Source of the DNA: Nymphaea colorata
Taxonomy: Eukaryota > Streptophyta > Magnoliopsida > Nymphaeales > Nymphaeaceae
NCBI RefSeq assembly: GCF_008831285.2
Contig: NC_045148.1
Coordinates: forward strand, 3,412,001 to 3,476,000
Reading direction: 5' to 3'
Length of the DNA stretch: 64,000 nt
Below are positions 36,801 to 50,040 of this stretch, one piece after another. The position numbers and the translations under genes were made by a program. A model generated the notes under the pieces. That model searched no databases and had not been told where the DNA came from. It saw only the letters and a list, made by a program, of their open reading frames with translations. Each line of letters opens with the position of its first letter. The first letter of the stretch is position 1.

Positions 36801-39800
36801 GAGACTTAAGTTCTAAAATCCATCAGACTGTCACAAATCGTTCTTTAGTTTCTCTGGAATAAGGAGTGCCAGTTTCCCTAATTGTATTTGTCTCCTTGCT
36901 CATTCTCCGAGTTGTTTACTTAACTCAACCAAGCTTTGTTGCAAGTTTCAGAAAATCATAGGAAAAAGCAAATGGGGGAATGTGGTCCACTTTGCTTTTT
37001 GTTTCTGTATCATGAAGAATGCTGCTTGACTGTTCAGGTTGATTTAGGGAGAGTCTCAATCGGTAGTAAAGAGTATCCTTCTACATAAAATGCTTCCAAA
37101 TTTGTGTATCCTCATTCTCAATTTGTGCACATTCTGCTATCTTTAATGTCTACTTCCCACACAGCCTAATAATTTTAGGTCTAATATCTGTAGTTTGTAA
37201 GTTGCACTTCTCAATGTATGCGTTCCTGTGGAGGTGTAACTGTAGGACATTTCTCTGAAGTAATGGGACATTATTCTTCCTTTAGAGGAAGAATGTTGTT
37301 ACATGCAGGAGTCAGGTTTATGATAACCAAAATAAACCCTAATAGACATTTTTTATGATATACAAAAATAGCCACTTGTTCTTATGGGAAAAGTCTTCAT
37401 CTGATGTAGGTATTCACAATTTTCATTGCATGCTGAATGAACTTTACAGTGCATATGATGATAATTCCTGTTCGCTCTGGCAATTTTGTCAGACCATCAT
37501 TGTGTTAATAAGTATATTGACGTGTTTGGGTCTCTCACATATTGTACACAATCAAAGAATGAAAAGGCCAATACTTTCCTTCTTCCATTTTTGAACTCAT
37601 ACAAATTGTTTATTTATCTTTCTCCAATTCCTCTTTGATGAAAATTTGACTGTATTTTCTTTTTCCTGTTTACATGAGCTAAACTGGAATGGACTCAAGA
37701 ACATGCATTGACGGATTATTGTTCTCATTATGAGCATAGTACTTGTCTTTCTATATGGTTCTGTAAATTGCTTGTTCATGCTAGTTCATAGATAAAGAAG
37801 ACGTTTCACTATTTTGGGTCCAAAGTCTCTTGGACATTGTTGTAGGAATGTCATAGATCCTTGTGAATATCTAGGTTACTGCAAACTTTGCTGTTTAACA
37901 GGACAATAAGGCAGTGAATTGATCTTTCTTGCCTGTACATCTGTCAGGAGAAGTCAGATCAACAAGTTCCTCGATGGACTGAAAAATGAAGGTTCAGTAA
38001 ACACAATGCATGTCCTACTGGTCTACCTCCAACATGCGCCCATAGAGCAGCGGCCCTTAATTGCTGTTGTCCTCTTGCAACTTGATCTTCTGGTACATTT
38101 TCTTCATAAGCTCATTATTGAAATTCAGAAGAGCTATTTCAGAACCTCTATAGTCCCTATATGGAATGGCAGTTATCTTGCAGGGTGATTCTCTTGGGCA
38201 CAGCATATATCGAGCAGAAGCAATTGATGCTATTATATCATTCTTGGACTTCACTTCGTATGATGTGAAGGTCCAAGAGCAATCTGCCAAGGCACTTCTG
38301 CTCTTGGGAGGACGTTTTTCTTACTCAGGAGAAACATCAATTGAAGTCTGGCTGCTAGAGCAGGCTGGCATGGATGACATTTGTTCAAACATGTTTGATG
38401 ACAAGGTTGCTGTCATGGATGCTGCACATCAGGTATTTTTTGCCTGAAAATTTTAGTTCATCACTGAACATACATTGCATATCAAAAATTTGATGAGTAT
38501 GGACATCCTGAAAATTATTCATTGGAAATTACTATCATTGTTGTCAATCTTGATTTTACTTGTTTATCCTCTTGAAAGGTCTTGCAAGACGTGGAGATTT
38601 GAAGTTCCCCATGCTTACTCTCGTTTTTCTTTAACACTCTTCAGCAGTTGATGAAAACTTTTCAGTATTTATTGTCATCTGCTCAGTTTTGCATAAAACT
38701 GGAAGGAGATGAATTTCTGCAGTAGCTTCTTCCTAAATTGAAATCATTGTAGCTCAATGATGAGCATGATAATTATGTCTCTACCATGTAAACGTATAAA
38801 ATATGCCAAAAAACTCTGATCTTTTGTTATTGTTTGAGAATTGTCATTCCTTCTGATTTTTTACAGGTTTAAGTTTCACCTGAATTCTCATCTGTGGTTC
38901 TGCATATGAGTAATGGCCAGTTGGTCAAAACAGTCTTTTAACTACTATCTTGTACACTCATCATAGGCCTCCATAGGTGAAAAAGTCATAAATAGGTTTC
39001 TTGTCTTCTCAATCATGTTCTACCCTGAGTAAGTCTTGACTTGTGTCATTGCAATGGTACATTTGTGCTCCTTTTCACTGTGATTAATCATCCAGCCAAG
39101 TACATAGGTTGCTTTTTGTGCCATAGCTTTAGCATTTTCGAATGCTGTCTAGTTTTAAATGTTCTCATGCTAAATGCTACTTTGAGTTCAGGGTCACTTG
39201 TAGTAAAAGTAGTTATGGCATTAGAGCCGTTTTAGATAGGTTATGTGAGTTGTGAAGACACATTCTGATTTCTGATGTTCTGAAAGGAAGGAGTCCAAAC
39301 CCCAGATGTTATTGATATGGCTGTGTATCTAGAAATCTAACTATTTCTGGATAACTAGTTTGTAAGTGGATAATGAGAAGTTCTCGGGCCAATAGCTGTG
39401 ACATTGCCACATGTAGCAAATATACCAAAAAGGGGCTCATCTTGAGCAAAAAATGAAATAGGTGCAATGTTGATCTGAGAACAGGTGGATATTTTCACAT
39501 TTTGATGGCATACAATTCCTTAATAGTATTTCTCATTGGAGGGCATGAAGTGATAAGAAAATTGTTGAAAGAAATATAATTTATAACGGTTTTGTTTGTA
39601 ATTTTTTTTTTTTGTATTCTTAAGTCTCCCTTTATTTCTTTCTCAAAGATAATGGACTCCTCTGCAATCCCAATCACTATTTATGATGGGAATAGGGCTG
39701 GAGAAAATAATGACAATCTCTCTCTCTCTCCCCCTTTTCTCGTTCTTTCTCTCTCAATATGAACTTCAATATGGTATTCAAATGTGAGATTATGTGTGCC

Positions 39801-42800
39801 TACTGCCACCTTGTTCCTAATCTCTGCTGGCCAACAACGTTGACAGTCAAATCAGACCTTCATCCATCTGATGTTCACCAGGATGAATCTGTTTTACTGC
39901 TGCTGAAGTCAAAGATTTATTCCCTTGCTGAATTCAAGACCTGATTCTAGGAAGATTTGTTGTCGTATCCTATATCTGGGTTTCAAAAGGATGTGTAAAT
40001 AAAGTTTAAATATCACTGCCTTAAATGGATGGAACGAATGGCTGCTGAAATCCACGTTTTTGGTATTTGTATTTCTGGTTGATACCTTCAGCTACCTTTT
40101 TGGCGTGTAAACCTGGACATCCTACAACATCTGAGCTATAACTCATCTGATATGTTTAGTTTCAAACAAATATATGCTCGATGGAGATTTTTGAAGAATC
40201 TGATTATTGTTAATTAGATCTAACATGAAGATTGGTTGGTTGATGGAAACTGTTTGCAGAACCTGATTATTGTTAATAAGATCTAATGGTTAAGCATGCA
40301 TGCAGGTTATTCCAAATAGCTGCATGCTAGATAGTTGGTTATCAATCTACTTTTTGGCAGTTTGATGTTTACTGTTTAGCCATGGCTGCTTGTTTTAGCT
40401 AGAGGCAGTCGAGTATGCTAGTAGAAACCTGCATTTAGGAGGTCATCTTCGTCATGGTTGTTGCTGCAAGTGATCCTGTTCTGAAATCTGATTGTCTGCA
40501 TGAGTTTGGGTATCCAAATTAACTATTCTAAATTTTGAATTGTTCATTGCCCTCGGCAAGTTGACTGGCTTTGACATGTTTGTTGAATTCAGTTCTGGTG
40601 GTAGTTTGTCTGGAATCTCTCCAGTGAAAATGATGACAGGTTCACGTGTTCAAGACAGTAAATAGAAAGGGGAGGTTCTTAGTGAATATACAATTTATGC
40701 AAACCCATTCTTTATGGGCCTTCAATCGAATTGGATGACACTAGTTGTGCATGCTGATCTCGTAACTTTATGATGATTGTCTCGAGGCATCAAAAGAAGT
40801 GTATTTTTGTTGAAATTTGACTTAAAAAGGGCAGAAAATTGTACTACTTGGCAAGAAGATAATGATGTTGTTATGTCGTGGATCATGAACAGTGTGCAGG
40901 CTCATATTATCAATGGTTTCATTTATTGTATTTCAGCTAAACAAATGGACGATAATCTTCATGACACCTACTCACATGAGGCAAATGAGAGTTATGTTCT
41001 GCAAGTTGAACATGAGATATATTAGTTATAACGAGGAGATTCGACATTAGCACAATAATTGTGCCTCCATAAAATCATTATTTGAGAGACTTCATGCGAC
41101 CTCTATGTTGCACTATGTACAAAACACATTAGGAACAAACTGTGGTTGGTAATTTACTGTGGGGCCATCTATCGAGTACTCTATTGCCAAGGTTCAAATG
41201 TTGACTAGTTCATATATGCCTACCCTTGCTGAAGCTTATAATTGTCTAAGTCAACTTGCAATTGTTTTTCCTCAATCCCAACGTAAGACACAAACATCAG
41301 CCTTTGTGGTCTCCTCTAAGTCATGGACGTGGTGCCTTTATGAATTCCTGAGGATGCAATCATGGTAGAGGAAGAGAGGCAAAGGTAAACTTTAGTGCAC
41401 CTTTTGTGGCCAAGTTGAAGATAATGAAGATACGTGTTGGGAGAAGAATAGTAGACCTCCTTCATCCTCTAATCAAATGTTCCTAAGGCTGAAAATTTGA
41501 AACTAGAGGCAAAGACTTTCTAGTGTATCCATCATTGATTAGATCACTCTGAATCAAGTTGAATATGATGAGTCATTGTCTCATCATCCATTTGGTTCCA
41601 GTGCTCCTCCTAATGTTGATGTTCCCTGTTCTGCACGTTGTAATTTCTCTCACCAAGGTAGTAGATGGATTATAGATTCTGGAGCATCTAGACATCTATG
41701 TGGAAACTCACAAATTTTCTATGCCAAATTTCTACTACTGAGCATTGTAATGTTATTCTAGCTGATGGGAGTTTCTCTGTAATTGTGAGTCAAAGAAATG
41801 TGTCCATATATTCTACTCTTCAGTTGACCAATGTATTACATGCTCCTTCATTTCCTCAAAACTTATTGTCTGTAAGCCACATTAACGAAGGGGCGATATT
41901 TGGCCCTACTTGTATCCTTTAGGATTTTCTGACAGGAAAGAGGATCGGTTGAGGCCTCAGGCATCTTCCATTGTCTAAACTTTGTAGAATTATTCCTCGA
42001 ATTCCTCCTTTACTTTCCTTCCAATGTAAAACATGTCAATTGGGAAAACACCATAGAAGTTCATTTTCCTCTAGTTAAAGTCGTTTGAGTCACAGACTGT
42101 TTGAACTTGTCTATGTTGATGTATGGGGATCTGGTAGGATTCCAAGTATAGCCAGGTCCAATGCTGAATCATAATATAGGGTATGTCTCAAATAGCTAGT
42201 GAGACGATATGCTTAAGGTCAATATTGACAAATCTACAAGTGAATATTCCATCTCCCATGTTGATGATATATTGATATGTGATAATAAAGCTGCTACTGA
42301 TATTGCAAATAATAACGTGTTTCATGAGAGGCACATATTGTTATGTACAGAACTTGGTGTAGTCAAGATATATCTATAAAGATTATGTGGTATCTGAAGA
42401 TCTAGTTGCAGATATTTTTACTAAACTCATTACTAGTTTTGGGTTTTTCAGGTTTTGTAGCAAACTGAGCATAATTAACTTTTGGGATCTGATTTTGTCA
42501 ATCTACTGTAACTTTTACTGAAAGTAATTAATTGAAGAATAATAACTTCAGCAGAGATGTTCTATCTATTAAATAGTTAGGCATATATCTTGTCTGAAAG
42601 AATTGACCAGTAGGTGCCTAGTCAAGCTACCTGGAGTGAAGCCTTACCTTTGGGACCTAAGATTTGATTTACATAGAAAGTTCAGTGTTGAGTCAACACA
42701 AATGATAATGTTTGAAAAGCAAGATTTGAGCATATTAAGAAGACAAATAATTATGTTATGTAGTTCTGCTTATACATTTTTAGAGTTTTAATTACTAAAC

Positions 42801-45465
42801 TAAAACTAGGGGGGGTAGAGAAGGAGCAATTCTAGCTCTCTTGACACAGTAGAGGAAGCTCCTTTAGGGGGTGAGAGAGAGAGAGAGAGAATGAAATTTG
42901 TGGATGAATATGTATTTTTTTATATTTGTCTGCTTTATTTGTAGGTCAAGTCCATACACCATTGTGGTAGTGGAAACCACGGAGCCATGTTGGGTGAATA
43001 TCTGAAAAATTTGTACTTCTTTATGGTTAAATCTGTACCTAATAAAATGTTAGTCATTCTTTAACAAAATCACTCTACATATGTGCTCAAATCCAGACTG
43101 GAATTATTCAAGATCTAGAACCCAAATCCCATGCGCTTGCACTTTTAGAACTCAAATATCCTGCACCTGCACTGCTAGAATGGCTAGGCTAAATTAATGC
43201 TCTTCCAATTCCATGACTATGAGACAATTTTATGCACGTTGCTTTGGGCACTTTTTAATTCACTGTGAACTCTCCACACCTCTCCCCCTGCCCCCCACCC
43301 CCCACCCCAAGGGAACATCTTGCAGGTTTGTCAGTGATGGTGCCTCCTGGTACATAATGAATCTGAAACAAGATACAGTAAATATTGAAATTTTAAATAT
43401 TTCCCTTAACTGGAAGTACATTTAGGAGAGCGCCTAGAATTTAAGTACATACTTCATTTTCATGGACATGCTGAGTTTTAAACTTGATCCTAAGAATTTT
43501 ATAGCACTGGTATTTTGCATCATATCTCAGAACAATTTTGACAGAACTGGGTTATTGAAGGCATCTGAAAGCCAGATGGTATATCAACTATCTCAGATGC
43601 ATAAACATGGGTTCATGAAGGATACAATTATTCTGTGCATTGGTCTCTTCAATCCTGGCATTTGAAAATATAAACTCTAAGACATCCCGGGCTCTGAAAT
43701 TAATCTCAGCACACCAGGTACAGTTTTCTGCGAATTTGACCATGTGAGTACCATCTGCACGTTCGAAGATCCAGGATTTAATGTATGTTTATGTAACTTT
43801 TGGTACATACATCAGATTTGATAGGCTTAAATTTACTGTTCTTTGTTTTTGGACTATAAAATCGGGTCTATATGTAAAAATCATGTACCATATGTTAAAT
43901 CGTTGATTCCTGATTTTGACCATGTAGAATCTACATGTGTGGTCAGATTTTTCGGAGAACGTTTCTAAGCAAATATTACATTTCTGGACATCATGGAGTG
44001 TATGTCTCCATACAGTAGGATGGCATTATTATATCCTTATGCATGTACATTTATATGTGCATATGTATATATGCAACACATACAACCCCCCTTCCCCAAC
44101 GCGCACACCTTAAAATAGCAAATTTCTCACTTAGCCTAATTCATTTTATCTTCCTGCCTTTCGGATTTTCAATCTCCCCAGCCATAGAGTGAGCTGAGCA
44201 TAGCCTTATCAACGTTAATGAAATATGTAGGGAAAGTCCATAAGATGCAGGCTATTCATCCACTTTGCTAGTGAAGACAAGTTTGTTCATAGATTTCTGG
44301 GATTCAATTCTCTAAGGTTTGACCTTGACACAGAAAGCCTGGGGTGTGTCATTCCATTGCTGCCATTTTCTGTTCACATGGTTCTCTGCATTTTTATGTT
44401 CTTGTATTTACAATATTTGTGCCCAAATACACATCATAGGGCATAGCTTGCAGAGGTTGTTAATATTCAGCTACTGAGCTACATGTGCATACATGCTTAA
44501 AGTGTACTTTCAATAAGTTTTTCAGCTTGATCAATTAGGTATTATACCTTTGATAAAATATGACTTCTTGCATTCATATTGAAGTTTCCTAATCTCCTCT
44601 CCATATAATCTCAATGATATTGATAACTTTTTCCTCCTTTGGTTTTGTCTCTGTTCTCCTTTGATGAATGCATCAGGATGAAGAGGAGAAATTGATTGAC
44701 GAGTGGCATATTTGTGTGGCAAATGTGCTGCTTATGAATGGTAAGAAGAGGTTGCTCGAGGCTCTTTCTTTACCTCTACGTCATGGGACACGTTCTCTTG
44801 CTCGTGCATGCCTAGTTACTATTGCATGGATCAGCCACACGTTAGCCAAACATCTGTATGTGGAGCTACAGTTGATGGCATGTTCTGTGTTGGCACAAGG
44901 TTTGATTGAGAGCTTGAGGTTTGACAGGGCGGTAGAAGAAAGGGTGTTGGCAACGTTTTCACTTCTGAATTTCTCTAAGAATTCAGGTACTTGGTCTTAA
45001 GCTTTCCTATTTATGAGGTTACTGAAATTGATTCATCTTCTTAAGAAGTATCCTCTCAGAAACTTATCTGATGCTCTTTTGTGTTCGTAATAGTTTTTTT
45101 TTTTCTCACTTTTCACTTCTTACTTTCAAGTAACCTGTAATACGTAAGCAGGACTCTTCTCATAGTTGGTACTAAGAATATTTCCATTTTTTCTCTTTTT
45201 AATAAATAGATTAATTGTGACAACAAGTTACCCTGGTTTAATTCAAAGTTCCTCAAGATTTCCGATCCCATAATAAAGGACATGCGTGCTAATTTTGAAT
45301 TTTTGCTCTACAGATTGTCTTCATATGCTTTCTGCCTATCAGGCTGAGATTGTGGGTTCCTTGAGGAGTTTGACTCAAGTTACATGGACAGCTAGGGACC
45401 TTTTAATTGCCACAAACGACTCAATCTACACAACAAATAAGGCTCTTTCACAAAAAGCTCCTTGA
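31435..45465 (+). CDS. LIN/CERBERUS-like armadillo-repeat protein, seven exons
   Basis: Exons: 31435-32729, 33707-33824, 35115-36079, 37948-38092, 38184-38432, 44677-44986, 45314-45465. All introns are GT..AG, the phases agree, and the CDS sums to 3234 nt (1077 aa plus TGA). The chosen ATG gives MPLSLEELLAQEGF; the frame is open further up, but that part is not protein-like. Residues ~15-200 are Arg/Ser-rich and disordered, with STPRRSV twice. Residues ~200-431 are the LIN-type N-terminal helical region (YNEQMDMGTLEFATYYKDW). Residues ~472-1077 form armadillo-like helices (LGGLELLIRTLEVGD, QEQSAKALLLLGG, RSLARACLVTIAWI). Legume LIN/CERBERUS is a putative E3 ligase needed for symbiotic infection. 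Here I see no U-box (no CPI motif) and no WD40 repeats, and the protein ends where WD40 starts in LIN. Family membership is fairly sure; E3 activity is not supported. Confidence 0.85.
33831..33896. repeat. Compound (CT)n(CA)n(TA)n microsatellite, intron 2
   Basis: Three dinucleotide tracts follow one another within a few bases of the exon 2 splice donor of the LIN-like gene (donor at 33825). Confidence 0.95.
40780..42480 (+). mobile_element. Decayed, internally deleted Ty1/copia element in intron 5
   Basis: Sense-oriented relics appear in element order. Gag: DVVMSWIMNSVQAHIINGFI and later VQMLTSSYMPTLAEAYNCL. A zinc knuckle in which the usual His is replaced: CTFCGQVEDNEDTCW. Protease: WIIDSGASRHLCGNS. 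Pre-integrase: LTNVLHAPSFPQNLLSVSHI and CKTCQLGKHHRSSFP. Integrase start: LFELVYVDVWGSG. Then, after a large deletion of integrase and reverse transcriptase, the RNase H piece CDNKAATDIANNNVFHERH. Stops and frameshifts are many. LTRs could not be delimited. It accounts for part of the 6.2 kb intron 5 of the LIN-like gene. Confidence 0.85.
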
Positions 45466-45755
45466 ATCATCATTTAATTGCTTGAAGCATAGTTTCACTT
45501 CAACTGTGCTACATCACCCGGGGAAGTTATGTTCCAGAAAATCTGGCTATGGAAAATTTGGAAGGCAGGCCTTTCCCAATTTCGACTGGTTCCTGATGGA
45601 TCTTTTATCTACTGGGCTTCCATGTATTTCAGTGTTGCTTGTTCCAATTTCTTTTGTTTCATTACATTTTTGCTGCCACGTTGGAGGTTGCCTCCCTTGT
45701 GTAGATGAATTTATTTACTGCTAAACTTTTTGGTAAAATGTAAATTATGAGTGAC

Positions 45756-45761
45756 AATAAA
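45756..45761 (+). promoter_or_regulatory. Candidate polyadenylation signal
   Basis: AATAAA lies about 290 bp after the stop codon of the LIN-like gene, with T-rich sequence on either side. It is the first canonical hexamer in a plausible 3' UTR position; plants often use weaker variants, so this is only a candidate. Confidence 0.35.
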
Positions 45762-45769
45762 ATGTGTAT

Positions 45770-47570
45770 TAAGTATTTGTTATTCAATTTTTCGTGTAGT
45801 AATGATGGAATTTCTTGGTGTTTCCTGTATTGAATATTTATCATGTTAATTTACTTGCAGAAGTAACGTTTTGATAGATGGAGATACAAGTTTGCATAGT
45901 TTCTGTTTAAGGCGACTTTATCCATCCCTAGAAAGGAACCCTGAATCCAGTATGTCCAGAAGCATATTTCAAATCACCTTTGTTGTTAAGATTTTGGAAG
46001 CAGCGTTGTCATTACTGTGATATTCAGAACAGGCTGATACTAGGATTTGAAAATGACGAGAAAAAATTTCCGCTACTAAGGAACTTACGATATGGTTCTG
46101 GTTTTTTTTCTTTTTCTTTTTTTTTTTTGTTGTATGAGAATTGACCAAATCTGATTTTCCACATTATATTTAACGTGAAATATTTGCATCACCATCTGCA
46201 GCAAGCTCCACAAACTGCACGTAGAATTCAAACTTTGGATTTCTGCTAAATGACTAGATTTGTGACTATAATGCTTGAATACAGATGTTCGAATCTGCTA
46301 CCATGTGGAATTGATATAGTGGCAATTTTTCATCATCAGATTTTGTGCAAAATATGCTTTCTCATTTAAGGATACCTTGTCGTGCTCCCATTTGCACCAT
46401 TTTTTATAGCGGCTACTCATAAAATTTAATGAGAATTTCGGGTTTCATTATAGCTTTCTCGTGAGCACAAGTATGCTTGACATTGTTTTGTACAAAAGTT
46501 TGATCGATAAGGAGGAGAAAGTAAAAATTAGAACAGAAAATTATTTAATTCCTCAAAAAAAAAAAGGCCGTTTCTCTATTTGTTTTGGAAATTTAATTCC
46601 TCAAATAAAGCAAAAAATTTCATCATTGGACTGGAAATACGAATCAATGTAAAATTGCAAGGCTTATGTAATAGTGCATGTCTATGTTCCCATTTGCTCG
46701 CGTGTTTCGATCCGAAGACCTACATCTCATACCGAGATTTTGAGCCTGTCACAAGGACACAGCTTTTGGTCTAGTAAGTTACACGAGCAAGCATGCCTAA
46801 TATACTGACATGCACTTGGATATTTAGACATCATGTTCATTCTATTTTGATTATTCTTGATGATTTTGAGATCATTTCACGGAAAAAATTGTTAAGTAGA
46901 TTATTAAAATTTTCATTTTTTTTTATTGATAAAAATTGAGAAACCTCTTGCCTAATTCCAAGCTTTAAAAAAATTCAAATTCACGAGCCACACTTATTAC
47001 CGATGCAAGGCCGCTGGGAGTTGGGCTTCCAACCTTTATTCGAAATAATGAACTGAAAGACTATTCAAAATAACAAAATAGATCATATTCTGTTAACAAA
47101 ATCACACTACATGAATGTGATCCCATTCCAGCCCAGAATTACAAGGGAACTTGACTTTCAACAGGTTAATAGTTGCAAAATCTCGGTTGGAGGGTAAACC
47201 AAAATTATTCACAGCCATTAGTCGGTGCATTGAAGCCAAAACCAGCTCTCCAATTCTCCCTGCGGAGCTTGAGGAGGGATTTTCTCCACTTCGTTGTGCC
47301 ACCTATAAGGTGTACTGTGCCATTAAGATCTGGTAAACGACGTAGCAAATAGTTGAAGAACTCAGCAAAATTCCCAACGAGATCCACCTTGCCTCCAGTA
47401 AGACCCTGCAAAACCATTAAAAGGGGCCACTACTGCTACTCTTGACCAAGGTGTTGACTCCACACAAGCCGTAAATATATGCCATCCAGGTCGGTGAAAT
47501 GAAGGCCAGTGGTCCGTTGTTATGGAAATTCCAAGCCATAACTTTAATTAAAGAGTGTAAATTTTACTCC
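45770..47570. other. Intergenic, no supported gene
   Basis: AT-rich sequence with poly-T and poly-A runs (46103-46130, 46555-46565). Short frames at 46461-46774 and on the minus strand at 47102-47417 lack recognisable motifs. The latter may belong to the LINE fragment that follows. Confidence 0.4.
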
Positions 47571-47581
47571 ACGGAGCATTA

Positions 47582-47720
47582 CAGAAAATAGTAGCCAGGT
47601 CATTCCATATATCTATCAACACCTGGCCCATAAAGGGAACTGTGCATTCAAAAAAAATTGTGTTATTGTACTTCCATATACCCCAAAGCACCATTGGGAA
47701 AGTAGTCGACCAACAACGCC
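47582..47720 (-). mobile_element. LINE (L1-type) ORF2 C-terminal fragment
   Basis: The minus strand reads RCWSTTFPMVLWGIWKYNNT, then IFFECTVPFMGQVLIDIWND and LATIF. The W..FP..LWGIWK.RN..IFE pattern with a following I..D....W segment is the segment after the reverse-transcriptase zinc-binding region of plant L1-type LINEs. Stops and frameshifts on either side mark it as a relic. Flanking minus-strand sequence out to about 47100 and 47830 may belong to the same element. Confidence 0.55.
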
Positions 47721-47829
47721 TAAGCCATTTGAATTTGAAAGTCTGGGAATTCCACCAACTCCAATACTCAATGACCGATGTTTACGCTTGATATTTTTAT
47801 CAAATCTCCCTTCCATAAATTGCCAAAAT

Positions 47830-49140
47830 TTATGCCAACCTAAAATTCAGAAATAAATGCTATAAAGTCTTTAACGTTACATTTACAGATTCACACACCA
47901 CGAAATCCAAAGTGACTCAGCCACAGCTCAACGAAGGCCTTCCTTGTGAAATGCTTTACTAACATCAAGCTTAAGTGGAGCAGATTTTTCCTTCACTGAA
48001 TTCAGAATATTAACCAACTCATGTATGAGGTGCATCTGATCTTGAATAACTTGATTTTGTCCAACTATCCTTGCCACCACTGGCAGATGTGCCTCTTTCA
48101 CTAGTTTTGGCGCTGGCTAAATGTTAGGCCACTACTCAAGATAACCCGTCTGAGTCACACGATGAGGGAAGGAGCCACTACAAAAATCACCCTGCCAAAT
48201 ATATAACCTGGCCAAATAATCCTCAATAGGACAAGGGAGCCTCACAAATTCCTTACTACAACATTTTCATATGCTCCAAGTAATGTGAGGCTAGAACAAT
48301 GCCTGGCGATACACTAGAGTCATTCACAGCTCACTCAAACAAACCATAGCAAAACACCCCATCATACATGCCTATGAATTGATCAAACCACACCCAATCC
48401 CTAAGACAGGTCCGAGTGCTAGGACCCTTCAATGATGGTCACACTGGCAATCCGTGGCCAAAGATGGCCCAAGTCAACCAAGAGTCCCCAATAAGGTGAT
48501 CGGGGGTAATAACCAACCGGGAGACTTGCCTAGCGTTTCTACGAAACGTACGGTTGCTGAGTACTGCATGCTCCTATCGTGGGCTTTGGTCACCAGATAC
48601 CGAGGGACAGGTGGAAGATGGGCAGCGACCAAAAGGTGCCCAACTATGGCTGATCTGCTTTAGAAGACTGGTGTAGGGGGAGAGAATACACTGGAGAAGA
48701 GGATGACACATGCCAATAGAACAAAGGGGGACATAGTGCAGCGGGACTCGAAGAGGGGCATGATGAGTTTGGAGGACACGGTTATGCCGGATACGACTAT
48801 GTCCAATCATCAAAGAATAAAAAACATGTTGGTATATTCTGTCGAAAAATCAAGATTCATTGAAAAACTTAGAAAACACTGAAAAAGACGTTGAAGTCCA
48901 GCTGAGACTTCTTAAGGATGTTTCTCCCTCAATTTTGGTTAGATTTTGGCATGTAACCACTGGTTTTGCTCATATCGACCTAGGAGTTTGTTTCTGGCAT
49001 CTGATGGAGGATGCAATGGATGGATTCACAGGAATTTGGCCAGAAACTTGGGATTCCGCTAGTAACTTGCCTAAACCCACAAACTAACTTTGGGCACTCT
49101 AATCCGGTAATTTACATGCTCATTTGATGCATATTTATAC
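47830..49140. other. Unassigned repeat-like DNA
   Basis: No conserved coding segment was found on either strand. Short frames near 48454-48813 and 48860-49087 lack domain motifs. Confidence 0.4.
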
Positions 49141-50040
49141 TGTCACACCCCAACATTTTTACCCCTAAATGACTTTTTTTTTTTCATTAAAACATAAAAC
49201 GTCGAAGTGTGACGACACAATAATTAAAAAGGAGCTATGTGCATCAAAAGATAATGGGACAAACATTTTATTATGTAGTAAATTCAGTTCATACAAAATC
49301 ATTTCATATTTCTCAATAAGTTACATGATAAAAGTGCCCCAAAACATCAACATTGATATCTAACAAAAACATGACATCAATGAGACCTAAAACATGACAC
49401 GCCGACACTACAATAGATCTAAAATCTCCTCAATAGGATGTGAGTGGAACCATTTGATCAACCTGCTGACCTAGGTCCGCCATAACCTAAAAAAGTAAAC
49501 AGCAAAAGGTTTAACCTTTGCAGTATGGTGACAAACTAAATAAATCTCTAACCCTCTAAGGTAAGGGCTCAAATATGAGATGTAACAATACAAAAAACAT
49601 AAACACTATAATATCATGATAGGAGCATGCATTCATATAACATGTCATGGTAGCTCTTCACATATACCACAACATGTAAAGACCACTCAATGACTATAAT
49701 TAACACACTTAATAATCACATTCATTTTTTGTATATTCACTTTAATCACATTTGTTTCATTTACAATCATATCATTTACATTTGCTTTAGTGAATTGATA
49801 ACTCCTGTGAGTGCAAACACAGGCGCATGCACACTACGGGTGACCTACAGTCGGGATACAACTTCGGTGGTGGCTTGAAACGATACAGATCCATTCACAC
49901 TGTAACGGTAGAGCAATCATCCATGGATGTGTGAATTCCAATGAGAGTTGTTCAGCCTTCCTTACGACATCCATGTTAGAAAGGCAGAAGTCCAATGCTC
50001 CAAGCACATCACACAACAATAACCTAGGGCATTTTAAATC
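49141..50040 (+). mobile_element. Third, partial copy of the long gypsy-type LTR
   Basis: It starts TGTCACACCCCAACATTTTT, the inverted form of the right ends of the copies at 9931-12991 and 15008-18358, so it lies in the opposite orientation. Matching blocks include 'gtgtgacgacacaa', 'atgtctaacaaaaacatga'-like text, 'agcaaaaggtttaacctttgc', and 'catccatggatgtgtgaatt'. Similarity fades near 50040 at 'ccaagcacatcacacaac'. The distal half and the CGTTACA end were not found. Confidence 0.65.
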
